Shown: positions 35,327 through 46,083, numbered from the stretch's first letter. The stretch is DNA of 48,138 nucleotides from Burkholderiales bacterium (GCA_016200895.1 JACQDX010000052.1:1-48138), one strand, 5' to 3'. The notes: generated from the sequence alone by a model not told the origin. A program made the numbers and translations.

Positions 35327-35327
<1 letters not shown>
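34407..35327 (-). CDS. BtuF-like ABC transporter substrate-binding protein
   Basis: 306 residues. An N-terminal export signal (AAIAFSFAACLASSTAFA) is followed by the class III substrate-binding fold: RIVSLAPHITEMLFEAGA, ITDYSDYPEAAKKLPSIGNIF-like segment, LERLLALKPDLVIVWGTGN, and the end WLNRAGPRILDGTEALC. This matches cobalamin-binding BtuF; related haem or siderophore binders cannot be excluded. No permease or ATPase gene is next to it. The start overlaps the panC stop (ATGA), so it is translated from the panC transcript, an odd pairing for a vitamin B12 protein. Confidence 0.85.
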
Positions 35328-36193
<866 letters not shown>

Positions 36194-36205
36194 TTATTCT
36201 TGCGA

Positions 36206-37063
36206 TCAGGCTGGGGAATATGCCAGACGCACGTAGATGGGCGCAAAGGCTTCGGCCTGGGTGATTTCTATCAAGGTTTCTTTGGCCAGCTCAAGCAGGG
36301 CGACAAAATTCACGACCAGCACAGGTGCACCACGGCTAATATCAAACAGGTCAGAGAATTCAACAAACTTGGATGACTGCAGCTTGCGCAAAATACCTGT
36401 CATGTGCTCACGCACTGACAGTTCTTCACGACTGATCTTGTGATGGGCGACCAGGGTGGCGCGCTTCAGTACATCAGCCCAGGCAGATTGCAGGTCGGCG
36501 ATATCAACTTGGGGCCAGTGCAGCACCGTGTTTTGTTCGACAAACACCTGGGCATGTAAAAAGTCACGCCCCAATTGCGGCACCGCATTCAGGTCATAGG
36601 CTGCCAGCTTCATCTGCTCATATTCGAGCAGGCGGCGTACCAGTTCTGCACGTGGGTCATCGGCTTCTTCGCTGTCTTTGCTTTTGTTCGACGGCAGCAG
36701 CATGCGCGATTTGATTTCGATGAGCATGGCTGCCATCAACAAATACTCAGCCGCCAGTTCCAGATTGTGTTTGCGTATCTGTTCGACATACTGCAAATAC
36801 TGCAGTGTGACTTGCGCCATGGGGATGTCGAGGATATTGAAGTTTTGTTTGCGTATCAGGTACAGCAGCAAGTCCAGCGGGCCTTCAAATGCTTCCAGAA
36901 ATACTTCCAGCGCATCAGGCGGAATGTAGAGATCATTTGGCAGTTTGAATAGCGGCTCGCCATACAGTTTGGCAAACGCCAAACCATCGACAACATCAGG
37001 TGTGCTGTCGACTGCACCAACCAAGGGTAAATCGCTTGGTGTCAAAGCGTTTGCGGTAGTCAC
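36206..37063 (-). CDS. scpA: Segregation and condensation protein A
   Basis: 285 residues. The kleisin subunit of the SMC-ScpAB condensin. The ScpA core starts at FEGPLDLLLYLIRKQNFNILDIPMAQV (N-terminal SMC-neck-binding helix region) and includes YLLMAAMLIEIKSRMLLP; the C-terminal winged helix is around REHMTGILRKLQSSKFVEFSDLF. There is a ~55-residue non-conserved N-terminal extension, usual in betaproteobacteria. scpB is not in the window. Confidence 0.95.
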   Translation of the reverse strand: MTTANALTPSDLPLVGAVDSTPDVVDGLAFAKLYGEPLFKLPNDLYIPPDALEVFLEAFEGPLDLLLYLIRKQNFNILDIPMAQVTLQYLQYVEQIRKHNLELAAEYLLMAAMLIEIKSRMLLPSNKSKDSEEADDPRAELVRRLLEYEQMKLAAYDLNAVPQLGRDFLHAQVFVEQNTVLHWPQVDIADLQSAWADVLKRATLVAHHKISREELSVREHMTGILRKLQSSKFVEFSDLFDISRGAPVLVVNFVALLELAKETLIEITQAEAFAPIYVRLAYSPA

Positions 37064-37105
37064 AAGCTTTCCGGGCTGCGTATCTTATATATCGACCAGG
37101 CTCAA

Positions 37106-37315
37106 TCAGCCCTTGTTTTGATACACGTAAGCTTGCTGATTGATGCGCGATTCCTGATTGCGTTTTTGCGTATCCAGATCTATCGCTTGCTTGTCCCACA
37201 GCAAGGCACGGCCGTCACGCTGGCTTTGTTCAAGCGCAGGATTGGCTTTTTTCAAGTCTTTGATGAAGTTGGTTGCTTCAGATTCGTACAACGAGAATTG
37301 CTTGGAGAATTTCAT
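37106..37315 (-). CDS. DUF3460 family protein
   Basis: 69 residues of the betaproteobacterial DUF3460 family: YESEATNFIKDLKKANPALEQSQRDGRALLWDK is the conserved core. No signal peptide or membrane segment. The function is unknown; the gene is characteristically found just upstream of scpA and panC, as here (43 bases upstream of the scpA start). Confidence 0.88.
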   Translation of the reverse strand: MKFSKQFSLYESEATNFIKDLKKANPALEQSQRDGRALLWDKQAIDLDTQKRNQESRINQQAYVYQNKG

Positions 37316-37420
37316 AATTTGAAATAAACACGAAAAGTCGGATGAAGCCGCATTTTACTCTGCTTTTGACATCTGAATATCATTTTGCCTGTGGGGGAAA
37401 CACTCAGCCGGGCAAAGAAA

Positions 37421-38002
37421 TTACAGGTCCTTGCCTTCCAGCCATTTTTTGACGTGAACAGGGCGATACTCTGCAAACTTTTGTAATAGCCGAGCAGGAT
37501 CTGTTTCTATATACAGTAAATCCAGATGCGCAGGTCGCAGGAAACCTTGTTCTACCGTATGCAAGAGGAAATCATGCAATTTCTGGTAGAAATTATTAAT
37601 ATTGTATAAACCAACTGGTTTTTCATGAAAACCCAGTTGTGACCATGTCAGCACTTCAAATAATTCTTCCAGCGTGCCTATGCCACCGGGCATGGCGATG
37701 AACGCGTCAGACAATTCCGCCATCATGGCCTTGCGCTCATGCATATTGGCAACGATATGCAGCGAGGTGAGGGCAGTGTGGCCGACTTCCTTGTCCATCA
37801 GCGCTTTAGGGATGACACCTGTTACTCTGCCGCCCAGGCGCATGACCTCATCAGCGATGACACCCATCAGGCCGACATTGCCGCCGCCATACACCAGTCC
37901 AAGGTCTTGCCTGACCAGTTGAGCAGCCAGTTGACGGGCCGCAATGGCATATGCGTCAGTGACGCCTGGCGAAGAACCGCAATAGACGCAAATGTTTTTC
38001 AT
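37421..38002 (-). CDS. LOG-family nucleotide 5'-monophosphate nucleosidase
   Basis: 193 residues. The family motif PGGIGTLEELFEVLTWSQLG and the N-terminal nucleotide-binding loop CVYCGSSPG, GLVYGGGNVGLMGVIAD are intact. LOG proteins release the base from cytokinin or other nucleoside monophosphates; in bacteria the real substrate is often uncertain. The start overlaps the stop of the TetR gene upstream by four bases (ATGA), so they are probably co-regulated. Confidence 0.92.
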   Translation of the reverse strand: MKNICVYCGSSPGVTDAYAIAARQLAAQLVRQDLGLVYGGGNVGLMGVIADEVMRLGGRVTGVIPKALMDKEVGHTALTSLHIVANMHERKAMMAELSDAFIAMPGGIGTLEELFEVLTWSQLGFHEKPVGLYNINNFYQKLHDFLLHTVEQGFLRPAHLDLLYIETDPARLLQKFAEYRPVHVKKWLEGKDL

Positions 38003-38670
38003 GCCGGATTGATCTTGCGCAAATAGTCTTGCGACAGTTTTTCAAAGACATTCTTGGTTTCGCCGCGCAGGTAAGGGCTGATCAGGACGATCACCTGATA
38101 GCAGCCGCGTGCCAGCGATTCCGACATGGTTTGCAGCTCAGTATATTTGCGTGGGTTGCGCACATATTCATACGACAGCCAGTAAGTTGCTACCACCACC
38201 ATATTGGTGGCCAGGGCATCAATCTCTATATCGTTGGCTTCAAACTCGCCGTCGGCGCGCAAGCCGTTACACAATTCCGTCGCCACCTTGATCTTGTGCG
38301 TCAGGATTTCTTTGAAGTTGAGTTCCAGCTTGCGGTTTCTGGAGAGCAAATCATTCAGGTCGCGATAGAAAAAGCGATAGCGCCAGACCAGTTCAAACGT
38401 CAGGTGCAGATACGTCCAGATATCCTGAATATTGGCTTTGCGCCCTTCGGGGAAGGCCAGTTTCTTGTTGATTTCCGCTTCAAACTGCACAAAGATGGAA
38501 TTAACGATGTCGTCTTTATTGCGAAAATGATAATATAGATTGCCCGGGGAAATATTCATTTCCTCGGCAATCACGGTCGTGGTGATGTTGGGTTCACCGA
38601 ATTCATTGAAGAGGCGCAGGGATAGTTCAAGTATGCGTTCCCTGGTGCGACGAGGAGCTTTGTGTTGCAT
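37999..38670 (-). CDS. TetR/AcrR-family regulator
   Basis: 223 residues. The N-terminal HTH is TRERILELSLRLFNEFGEPN then IAEEMNISPGNLYYHFRNKDDIV. The C-terminal domain is aromatic-rich (WRYRFFYRDLNDLLSRN) and matches a conserved betaproteobacterial TetR subgroup. The ligand is unknown. Translationally coupled to the LOG gene. Confidence 0.88.
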   Translation of the reverse strand: MQHKAPRRTRERILELSLRLFNEFGEPNITTTVIAEEMNISPGNLYYHFRNKDDIVNSIFVQFEAEINKKLAFPEGRKANIQDIWTYLHLTFELVWRYRFFYRDLNDLLSRNRKLELNFKEILTHKIKVATELCNGLRADGEFEANDIEIDALATNMVVVATYWLSYEYVRNPRKYTELQTMSESLARGCYQVIVLISPYLRGETKNVFEKLSQDYLRKINPA

Positions 38671-38732
38671 GTCATTCTTCTCGATAATTTATTTCATAAG
38701 AATAACATTGAAAGCGCAACATCAAAAGAGTA

Positions 38733-39251
38733 TCAGGCGTTTGACTGTGCTTTCAGCTCAATTTCTGAGGGAATGTGAATCAATCTGGTTTTGGCCAGAC
38801 GGTCATGCAAAAATTGCCCATGCTTGTGAAAACGGGCAGTGTAAGCCCAAGCCAGCATGCCAGCGATCACTACACCGGCCATTTGCCATTCTTTCAAACC
38901 CAGTTGGTAGTCCAGCGCCATGGCAGGCAAAAACCACATCCAGGCCAGGCAATAACGGACGATGGCTTTGATGACAGGCAGTTTGCCGCCATCCAGATCC
39001 ACCACTTTGATGCGCCAGGTTTGCATGGCCAGGGTTTGGCCGCTGCGGCTCCAGCAGAATACAAAATAGGTGCCGATGACCACAAACAGCCAGAACTGAC
39101 GGGCGTGACGCAACATCAGGGCGTGCCTGCTTTGCGTGATGACGTCAAAAATAAAGCCGGAAACAAAAACAATGCCAAACAAGAGCATGGCTTCATAGAC
39201 CATGCAAATCAGGCGGCGGCGTATAGCTGGAGCGGTTAGATCAGAATTCAC
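38733..39251 (-). CDS. RDD family membrane protein
   Basis: 172 residues from a GTG at 39251, five bases after the stop of the DUF3106 gene; the open frame extends to a TTG at 39305 inside that gene. The RDD signature is APAIRRRLICMVYEAMLLF (Arg, then Asp replaced by Glu in the membrane helix), with a later FHKHGQFLHDRLAKTRLI, where the final His-Asp-Arg segment is conserved. There are three to four membrane helices. The function is unknown; it is the last gene of the sigma-factor operon. Confidence 0.85.
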   Translation of the reverse strand: MNSDLTAPAIRRRLICMVYEAMLLFGIVFVSGFIFDVITQSRHALMLRHARQFWLFVVIGTYFVFCWSRSGQTLAMQTWRIKVVDLDGGKLPVIKAIVRYCLAWMWFLPAMALDYQLGLKEWQMAGVVIAGMLAWAYTARFHKHGQFLHDRLAKTRLIHIPSEIELKAQSNA

Positions 39252-39255
39252 GGTA

Positions 39256-39972
39256 TTACTTGAGGGAGGATGCTGGAGTGCTTGCAGTGACTGTGTCTGT
39301 CGCAATAGAACCAGGTGACGTAGTTATGGCAGAGGACGTCGTCACTGCTGGGGTAACTACCTTCACCGGAGACAATGCTGCGCCGGTAGCCGTACCAGGT
39401 GTTGTAGCAGAGGCCGCTTTTGGGCCAACTTTGATCGGCGCCAAAATTTTTGGATTCTTGACAGATTCCGATGGAAGATTGGTCACACTTTTCTTTTTTT
39501 GATTCTCATCAGCCAGGCGTTTTTTTTCTTCTTCGCTTAACTGTTGGTATTGTTGCCACTGAGCAGATTTATGCTCGGGCTTGAGTTGTGTTGACTTTGC
39601 GTAATTTTCACGCGCAGCCATACGTTGCTCTGGTGTCAATTTGACCCAGTCGCGCATACGTTCTTGTAGCCTGGCTTGCTCATCTGGCTTCATCGCCGCA
39701 TAACGATTGGCGATCTCCAGCCATTTTTTCTTGCCGAGCGCAGACATCTTGTCCCACTCCGGACTCAGCGGTGCCAAAGCCTGCTTTTGCGCAGCACTTA
39801 ATTCTATCCACAAAGGCTTGCTCAGGGTGCTGCTACCCAGCAAACTGCTGCTGGTTTTAGCCGTACTTTGTGGATTGGACGCAGGAACAGAAATACCGCC
39901 AGCAAAAGCCAGCGGTATTGCAAGAGACAGAATAATGAGACAGATAGAATTCGGTATTAACGCAAACGTCAC
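39256..39972 (-). CDS. DUF3106 domain protein
   Basis: 238 residues from a GTG start preceded by GAGGAG. It has a signal peptide-like N-terminus (CLIILSLAIPLAFA), then the DUF3106 core of repeated short helices: LSAAQKQALAPLSPEWDKMS, KKKWLEIANRYAAMKPDEQARLQ and RMRDWVKLTPEQRMAARENY. A Ser/Thr/Ala/Pro-rich low-complexity tail of ~70 residues follows. Likely periplasmic, perhaps a CpxP-like helical protein; function unknown. It lies three bases downstream of the DUF3619 gene. Confidence 0.85.
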   Translation of the reverse strand: MTFALIPNSICLIILSLAIPLAFAGGISVPASNPQSTAKTSSSLLGSSTLSKPLWIELSAAQKQALAPLSPEWDKMSALGKKKWLEIANRYAAMKPDEQARLQERMRDWVKLTPEQRMAARENYAKSTQLKPEHKSAQWQQYQQLSEEEKKRLADENQKKKSVTNLPSESVKNPKILAPIKVGPKAASATTPGTATGAALSPVKVVTPAVTTSSAITTSPGSIATDTVTASTPASSLK

Positions 39973-39974
39973 TA

Positions 39975-40391
39975 CTACTCCTCTGTTTTGTTCAAATAAG
40001 CACTGAACCCGGTATCAACATAAGCTGCAGGAGGCAATTCATCAACCAGAACAGCAGCATCAATATCTGCCAGTTCATTAATGTTTTGCTGTTGCTCGTA
40101 TTCATAAATACCCAGCAAGCCAACAACCAATACCAGCAAGGGCAAGGCTAAACCCAGTTTGCCCATCCAGGAACCTGGCCCCTGGAAAGAAAAATCAGAA
40201 TTTCCAGCCAGTGCGCCTTTAAATACCCGTACTACCACAGGCGCTTCTTGCTTCTTGCGGGCTAAAGCTTGTTTGCGTGCTTGTGCCAGCCTGTCCAGAG
40301 TGGGGGCAGGCAGGTTTTCCGCTGACTCATTCAGCGCCCGTCTTACCTTGTAAGCAAACTCAAGGTCTTTCGCTTCTTTTGAATAGTTCAT
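39975..40391 (-). CDS. DUF3619 family membrane protein (possible anti-sigma factor)
   Basis: 138 residues with a single membrane helix (LGLALPLLVLVVGLLGIYEY, around residues 79-98), a cytoplasmic N-terminal part (KVRRALNESAENLPAPTLDRLAQARKQAL) and a short acidic periplasmic tail ending in FSAYLNK. DUF3619 proteins are encoded directly after an RNA polymerase sigma factor in many betaproteobacteria; an anti-sigma role is inferred from this and from the topology. The start overlaps the sigma stop by four bases. Confidence 0.82.
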   Translation of the reverse strand: MNYSKEAKDLEFAYKVRRALNESAENLPAPTLDRLAQARKQALARKKQEAPVVVRVFKGALAGNSDFSFQGPGSWMGKLGLALPLLVLVVGLLGIYEYEQQQNINELADIDAAVLVDELPPAAYVDTGFSAYLNKTEE

Positions 40392-40960
40392 AGGTGAATT
40401 CCTTTAGCCTTGAGCGTGATGGCCAATGCGTGTGTCGCTCTGGAGCAGTGTGTTTTGACGCTGCCTTCTGAGCAACCCATTGCAGCGGCGGTTTCCGCTA
40501 CATCCATGTCTTCCCAATAACGCATGAGGAATGCTTCTCGTTGACGTGCTGGAAGTTTTTTTATTTCTTCGTCAATTATGTTAAGAACTTGCTCACGTTC
40601 TATCTTGTCGGCACTGGATTCTGATGATTCCGAACCCTCTTCGGCAGCATAACTTTCCAATAAGTCAAAATTATCGTCATCCTGGTTATTTGACGGCGTA
40701 ATGCTGGAAAATAAGCTGACCCAGGTGTTTCTGACCTTTTCCCGGCGGAAAAAATCCAGAATGGTGTTTTGCAGTATACGCTGAAACAGCATGGGCAATT
40801 CTGCGGCAGGCTTGTCGCCATATTTTTCGGCGAGCTTGATCATTGCTTCCTGGACGATGTCCAGAGCAGACTCTTCATTTCTTACCGTGTAGACAGCATG
40901 TTTGAAAGCGCGACGTTCTACGCCTTCCAAAAAGCTGGATAATTCTTTGTCTGTGGCCAT
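40388..40960 (-). CDS. RNA polymerase sigma factor (ECF type)
   Basis: 190 residues. Region 2 includes FKHAVYTVRNEESALDIVQEAMIKLAEKY and the later RRE stretch; region 4 has LPARQREAFLMRYWEDMDVAETAAAMGCSEGSVKTHCSRA, a full helix-turn-helix. A long acidic linker (QDDDNFDLLESYAAEEGSE) separates them. The downstream genes for DUF3619, DUF3106 and RDD form its operon. No recognisable target promoter could be assigned. Confidence 0.9.
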   Translation of the reverse strand: MATDKELSSFLEGVERRAFKHAVYTVRNEESALDIVQEAMIKLAEKYGDKPAAELPMLFQRILQNTILDFFRREKVRNTWVSLFSSITPSNNQDDDNFDLLESYAAEEGSESSESSADKIEREQVLNIIDEEIKKLPARQREAFLMRYWEDMDVAETAAAMGCSEGSVKTHCSRATHALAITLKAKGIHL

Positions 40961-41495
40961 TGTTGGCAGTTACGCGCTTTACGTGGTTTACAGCAGGCGC
41001 TGCTTCTTGACTATGATTGAACTTTTTAAAGAAGCGGGCTATGCAAAATTGCGCACATGCTAGCAAAAATACGTGCTTATGTCCTGAATTTTGTGCTTTC
41101 TTGTCATTTGATAACATTTTAAAGGGAAATAAGTTTCTTTTTTTATAGAATTTCCCTTGACCAAATTGCTGCGACGCAGTACCGTATGAGTCCGTCTCAA
41201 AATCTCGGGGCATAAAATGCTTGCCTGGAACAGCCCACAATGCTGCAACCGGCAAGTTCGCTTTAAGAAGCTGTTTGTTCTGACCCATGCCACAAGCGTG
41301 AGAAGTCTGTCGTTGTAAAGCCTTAATGCTGATTGAACGAGTGCACTAAGCCTTGCCTGGCACCATATCCAACGGATGTGTAAAGGGGAATGTGACCGCA
41401 CATAAAGGGATCTCAGCTTTCCGGTATTTACATGTCGATTTCGCCAGGAAAGAACATCCGATCAATCTCCTATGGACCTTGAAAGGACACAATTT
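40961..41495 (+). promoter_or_regulatory. Long ilvB leader with candidate promoter and RNA structure
   Basis: 535 bases without a gene, shared by the divergent sigma gene and ilvB. A candidate promoter is TTGACC (41157-41162), 17 bases, TACCGT (41180-41185), giving a leader of about 300 bases. It contains consecutive hairpins (GCAT-AAA-ATGC at 41210-41220; CTTGCC with GGCAAG at 41220-41256; ATGTG-ACCG-CACAT near 41390-41403). Two pairings cross: CCTGGC (41356) with GCCAGG (41443), and CGGATGT (41373) with ACATCCG (41454). A regulatory RNA is plausible. Confidence 0.5.
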
Positions 41496-43211
41496 ATGAG
41501 TTCAGAATTTACAGGCGCAGAGATACTTGTCAAGTGTCTGGCCGAAGAGGGTGTTGAGCATGTGTTCGGATATCCGGGCGGTGCCGTACTCTATATCTAT
41601 GACGCGATTTTCAATCAGGACAAGTTTCAACATATCCTGGTGCGTCACGAGCAAGCTGCGGTACATGCCGCTGATGCTTATTCCCGTTCCTCCAATAAAG
41701 TAGGTGTGGCTCTGGTCACTTCCGGACCTGGCGTTACCAATGCGGTAACCGGGCTGGCAACTGCTTATATGGATTCGATTCCCATGGTGATCATTTCAGG
41801 TCAGGTGCCCAGTGCCGTTATCGGACAGGATGCTTTCCAGGAGTGCGACACCGTTGGTATTACCCGTCCTTGCGTCAAGCATAATTTTTTGGTGAAAGAC
41901 GTCAGAGACCTGGCCGAGACCGTCAAGAAGGCATTCTATATTGCAACGACAGGTCGTCCGGGTCCTGTGCTGGTAGATATCCCCAAGGATATCAGCATGC
42001 ACAAAACCACCTATAGCTACCCTAAAGAAATCGAAATGCGCTCTTACAAGCCAGTCGATAAAGGGCACGCAGGACAAATTCGCAAGGCTGTGCAGTTGTT
42101 ATTGCAGGCTGAACGCCCGATGATTTATACCGGTGGTGGCGTGATCCTCGCGCATGCAGCACCGGAATTGAACAAGCTTGTCGATCTGCTCGGCTTCCCA
42201 TGCACCAATACCCTGATGGGTCTGGGCGCCTACCGCGCCAGCGATGAAAAATTCGTCGGCATGCCAGGTATGCATGGTACTTACGAGGCCAATATGGCTA
42301 TGCAGCACTGCGACGTGCTGATTGCCATTGGTGCACGTTTCGATGACCGCGTGATCGGCAATCCTAAACATTTTTCTTCGCATCCACGCAAGATCATTCA
42401 TATTGACATTGATCCTTCGTCGATTTCCAAGCGCGTCAAGGTTGATATTCCTATCGTGGGTAATGTCAAAGACGTGTTGCAGGAAATGCTGTCACAACTG
42501 AGTGCAGTTGAGACACGTCCTGATCCCAAGGCGCTGGCCGCCTGGTGGAAGCAAGTCAATGAATGGCGTGGTCGTGAATGCCTTAAGTATCCGACTTCCA
42601 CTGAAGTCATCAAGCCACAGTCCGTGGTTGAAAAAGTCTGGGAAGTCACCAAGGGCGATGCCTTTGTTACCTCTGACGTAGGCCAGCACCAGATGTGGGC
42701 TGCGCAATACTACCGCTTCGACAAGCCGCGTCGCTGGATCAATTCCGGTGGCCTGGGCACCATGGGTGTCGGTTTGCCGTATGCCATGGGTGTGCAGATG
42801 GCTAATCCTGATGCAACTGTTGCCTGTATCACGGGCGAAGCCTCGATACAGATGTGCATACAAGAACTGGCTACCTGCAAGCAATACCACCTGACGCCGA
42901 AAATTGTTTTGCTGAACAACCGCTTCCTTGGTATGGTCAGGCAGTGGCAGCAAATTGATTATGGTTCACGCTACTCTGAGTCTTACATGGACTCTTTGCC
43001 TGACTTTACCAAGCTGGTCGAGGCTTATGGCCACGTCGGCATGAAGATAGAAAACCCGGCAGACGTAGACGGTGCAGTGCGTGAAGCCTTTGCCATGAAA
43101 GACAGGTTGGTATTCATGAACTTCATTACTGATCAAACCGAGAATGTCTGGCCTATGGTCAAGGCAGGCAAGGGCTTGACTGAAATGTTGTTGGGTTCGG
43201 AGGATCTGTGA
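41496..43211 (+). CDS. ilvB: Acetolactate synthase large subunit
   Basis: 571 residues. The thiamine-diphosphate enzyme makes 2-acetolactate or 2-aceto-2-hydroxybutyrate in valine/leucine and isoleucine synthesis. Visible are the activating Glu in LVRHEQAAVHAADAY, the FAD/central domain, and the cofactor-binding segment TGEASIQMCIQEL...NNRFLGMVRQWQ, which reads Gly-Glu where most relatives have Gly-Asp. The ATG at 41496 follows AAAGGACAC; the open frame to 41472 is not needed. It overlaps ilvN by one base (TGATG). Confidence 0.97.
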   Translation: MSSEFTGAEILVKCLAEEGVEHVFGYPGGAVLYIYDAIFNQDKFQHILVRHEQAAVHAADAYSRSSNKVGVALVTSGPGVTNAVTGLATAYMDSIPMVIISGQVPSAVIGQDAFQECDTVGITRPCVKHNFLVKDVRDLAETVKKAFYIATTGRPGPVLVDIPKDISMHKTTYSYPKEIEMRSYKPVDKGHAGQIRKAVQLLLQAERPMIYTGGGVILAHAAPELNKLVDLLGFPCTNTLMGLGAYRASDEKFVGMPGMHGTYEANMAMQHCDVLIAIGARFDDRVIGNPKHFSSHPRKIIHIDIDPSSISKRVKVDIPIVGNVKDVLQEMLSQLSAVETRPDPKALAAWWKQVNEWRGRECLKYPTSTEVIKPQSVVEKVWEVTKGDAFVTSDVGQHQMWAAQYYRFDKPRRWINSGGLGTMGVGLPYAMGVQMANPDATVACITGEASIQMCIQELATCKQYHLTPKIVLLNNRFLGMVRQWQQIDYGSRYSESYMDSLPDFTKLVEAYGHVGMKIENPADVDGAVREAFAMKDRLVFMNFITDQTENVWPMVKAGKGLTEMLLGSEDL

Positions 43212-43702
43212 TGAGACATATTATTTCCATCCTTCTTGAAAATGAAGCCGGTGCCTTATCCCGTGTAGTTGGCCTGTTTTCTGCTCGCGGCTATAACATT
43301 GAAACCCTGACCGTTGCGCCGACTGAAGACGCGACCCTGTCGCGTATGACCATCGTGACTTCCGGTTCCGATGACATCATTGAGCAGATCACCAAGCATT
43401 TGAACCGCCTGATTGAGGTGGTTAAAGTGGTTGACCTGACAGAGGGCGCGCACATAGAGCGTGAACTGATGCTGATCAAAGTGCGAGCGGTCGGCAAGGA
43501 GCGCGAAGAAATGAAGCGCACCGCAGATATTTTCCGTGGCCGCATCATCGATGTCACCGAAAAGACCTACACCATAGAATTGACCGGTAATAAAGGTAAA
43601 TTGGATGCTTTCATTGATTCCATAGACCGCACGGCAATTCTGGAAACGGTACGTACCGGTGGTTCAGGCATAGGACGCGGCGAACGCATCCTCAAGGTTT
43701 AA
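43211..43702 (+). CDS. ilvN: Acetolactate synthase small (regulatory) subunit
   Basis: 163 residues. The N-terminal ACT domain starts HIISILLENEAGALSRVVGLFSARGYNIETLTV, with the glycine/asparagine feedback site; the C-terminal domain has RELMLIKVRAVGKERE and ends in RTGGSGIGRGERIL. It binds valine and activates the large subunit. Also called ilvH. An in-frame GTG at 43208 precedes the ATG. Confidence 0.96.
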   Translation: MRHIISILLENEAGALSRVVGLFSARGYNIETLTVAPTEDATLSRMTIVTSGSDDIIEQITKHLNRLIEVVKVVDLTEGAHIERELMLIKVRAVGKEREEMKRTADIFRGRIIDVTEKTYTIELTGNKGKLDAFIDSIDRTAILETVRTGGSGIGRGERILKV

Positions 43703-43747
43703 AAAAATAGTTTCAGGCATACGCCACTCCCCTACAAAAATACTTAA

Positions 43748-44779
<1,032 letters not shown>

Positions 44780-44840
44780 TTGCTGAGATCGCCTGGCATC
44801 TCCCAGCGTGCGCTTGCAGGCGCGCGCAGCTCGAAGACCA

Positions 44841-44866
44841 AAAATCGCCCGAACGGGCGATTTTTA
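44841..44866. terminator. Terminator after ilvC
   Basis: The perfect hairpin AAAATCGCCC-GAAC-GGGCGATTTT, followed by a T-run, lies 61 bases after the ilvC stop and ends the ilvBNC operon. Confidence 0.92.
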
Positions 44867-45070
44867 CTTTCAGGGTCTCACGATTGCTTATCAGGTATGT
44901 GTGCATTTAATGTTTAGTTAAATGTGAATGAGGATGTATATTTGATGTTTGAATGTGTAGAAACATGTCCCTGCGTTTGTTTTCATTGCCAATAATCGGG
45001 GTTATACTTCGCACTCTTTTTCGTTCCTTGCCATGGCAAGAGATGTATTTCACAGATTACGATAGCAAGA

Positions 45071-45940
45071 ATGGCACCTATATTAAAACGAAAGCCCAAA
45101 GGTAGTTTCAAGCTCTTCCCCAAGGGTATGCGCAAGAATACAGCCGCGAGTGTGCAGGAAGGGGGAGATATACGCACCCCAACCAAACCGAGACGTGGCA
45201 TTTATCTGTTGCCTAACGCATTCACGACGGCAGCCTTGTTCTGTGGCTTCTATGCCATTGTCATGGCAATGAATCAGAGTTTTGACCATTCCGCCCTGGC
45301 AATTTTTGTGGCCATGGTGCTGGATAGTCTGGATGGCCGCGTTGCCCGCATGACTAATACCCAGAGTGAATTTGGGGCGCAATACGATAGTTTATCGGAC
45401 ATGATTTCTTTCGGCGCGGCCCCCGCATTAGTGGCTTATGAATGGTCACTCAAAGGCATGGGCAAGCTGGGCTGGCTGGCAGCCTTCGTCTATTGTGCCG
45501 GTGCCGCTTTGCGTCTGGCGCGTTTCAATACCAATATTGGCGTAGTCGATAAACGTTACTTCCAGGGTTTGCCCAGTCCTGCGGCAGCCGCTCTGGTTGC
45601 TGGGTTCGTATTGTTGATGGAAGACTTGCATTTCCTGGGGCGTGACCTGAGCTGGAGTACCTGGAGTATCACCTTGTTCGCTGGTTTGACGATGGTGACC
45701 AATGTCCCTTTCTATAGTTTCAAGGACGTGAACCTGCGTAAGTCGGTGCCGTTCATTGCACCTTTCCTCATCGTGCTGGCTTATGTTGCGGTGGTCAGTG
45801 ATCCACCCAAGGTCTTGTTTGGTTTGTTCGTCTCGTATGGCTTGTCTGGTTATGTTGTTTTGCTGTGGCGCTGGCGCAAGGGCAGGCCAGTCAGCATTGT
45901 GCAGACTAGTGTTGATGATCATCACCATGATGATAAATAG
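45071..45940 (+). CDS. pssA: CDP-diacylglycerol-serine O-phosphatidyltransferase
   Basis: 289 residues with about seven membrane helices. The CDP-alcohol phosphatidyltransferase signature D-G-x2-A-R-x8-G-x3-D-x3-D is seen in DSLDGRVARMTNTQSEFGAQYDSLSD at about residues 86-111. It makes phosphatidylserine, the precursor of phosphatidylethanolamine, in the inner membrane. A basic N-terminus of 40 residues precedes the first helix, and a His/Asp-rich tail (DDHHHDD) ends the protein. No psd gene for the next step is adjacent, unlike in many relatives. Confidence 0.94.
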   Translation: MAPILKRKPKGSFKLFPKGMRKNTAASVQEGGDIRTPTKPRRGIYLLPNAFTTAALFCGFYAIVMAMNQSFDHSALAIFVAMVLDSLDGRVARMTNTQSEFGAQYDSLSDMISFGAAPALVAYEWSLKGMGKLGWLAAFVYCAGAALRLARFNTNIGVVDKRYFQGLPSPAAAALVAGFVLLMEDLHFLGRDLSWSTWSITLFAGLTMVTNVPFYSFKDVNLRKSVPFIAPFLIVLAYVAVVSDPPKVLFGLFVSYGLSGYVVLLWRWRKGRPVSIVQTSVDDHHHDDK

Positions 45941-46001
45941 GTCTTCATCAAAAAAGTCCGGATCAAAACCCGCAATGCCAGATTAAATTCGGTGTTTTTG
46001 A

Positions 46002-46040
46002 AAAAAAGTCGTAATGCAGAAAATGTATCGCGGCTTTTTT
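46002..46040 (+). terminator. Terminator after pssA
   Basis: The hairpin AAAAAAGTCGT / GCGGCTTTTTT (two G-U pairs) ends in six T residues, about 60 bases after the pssA stop and before the leuA promoter. Confidence 0.7.
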
Positions 46041-46083
46041 GCCTTTTTGCCTGAGAAAAGCAGGATTTTTCTGCTATAAATTC

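Noticed and set aside
41186..41205. Hammerhead-like ATGAGTCCGTC
   Set aside because: The second stem and the GAAA core of a hammerhead ribozyme are not present.
41326..41349. Short frame MLIERVH as a possible ilvB leader peptide
   Set aside because: It is only seven codons with three branched-chain residues, no ribosome binding site and no run of regulatory codons.
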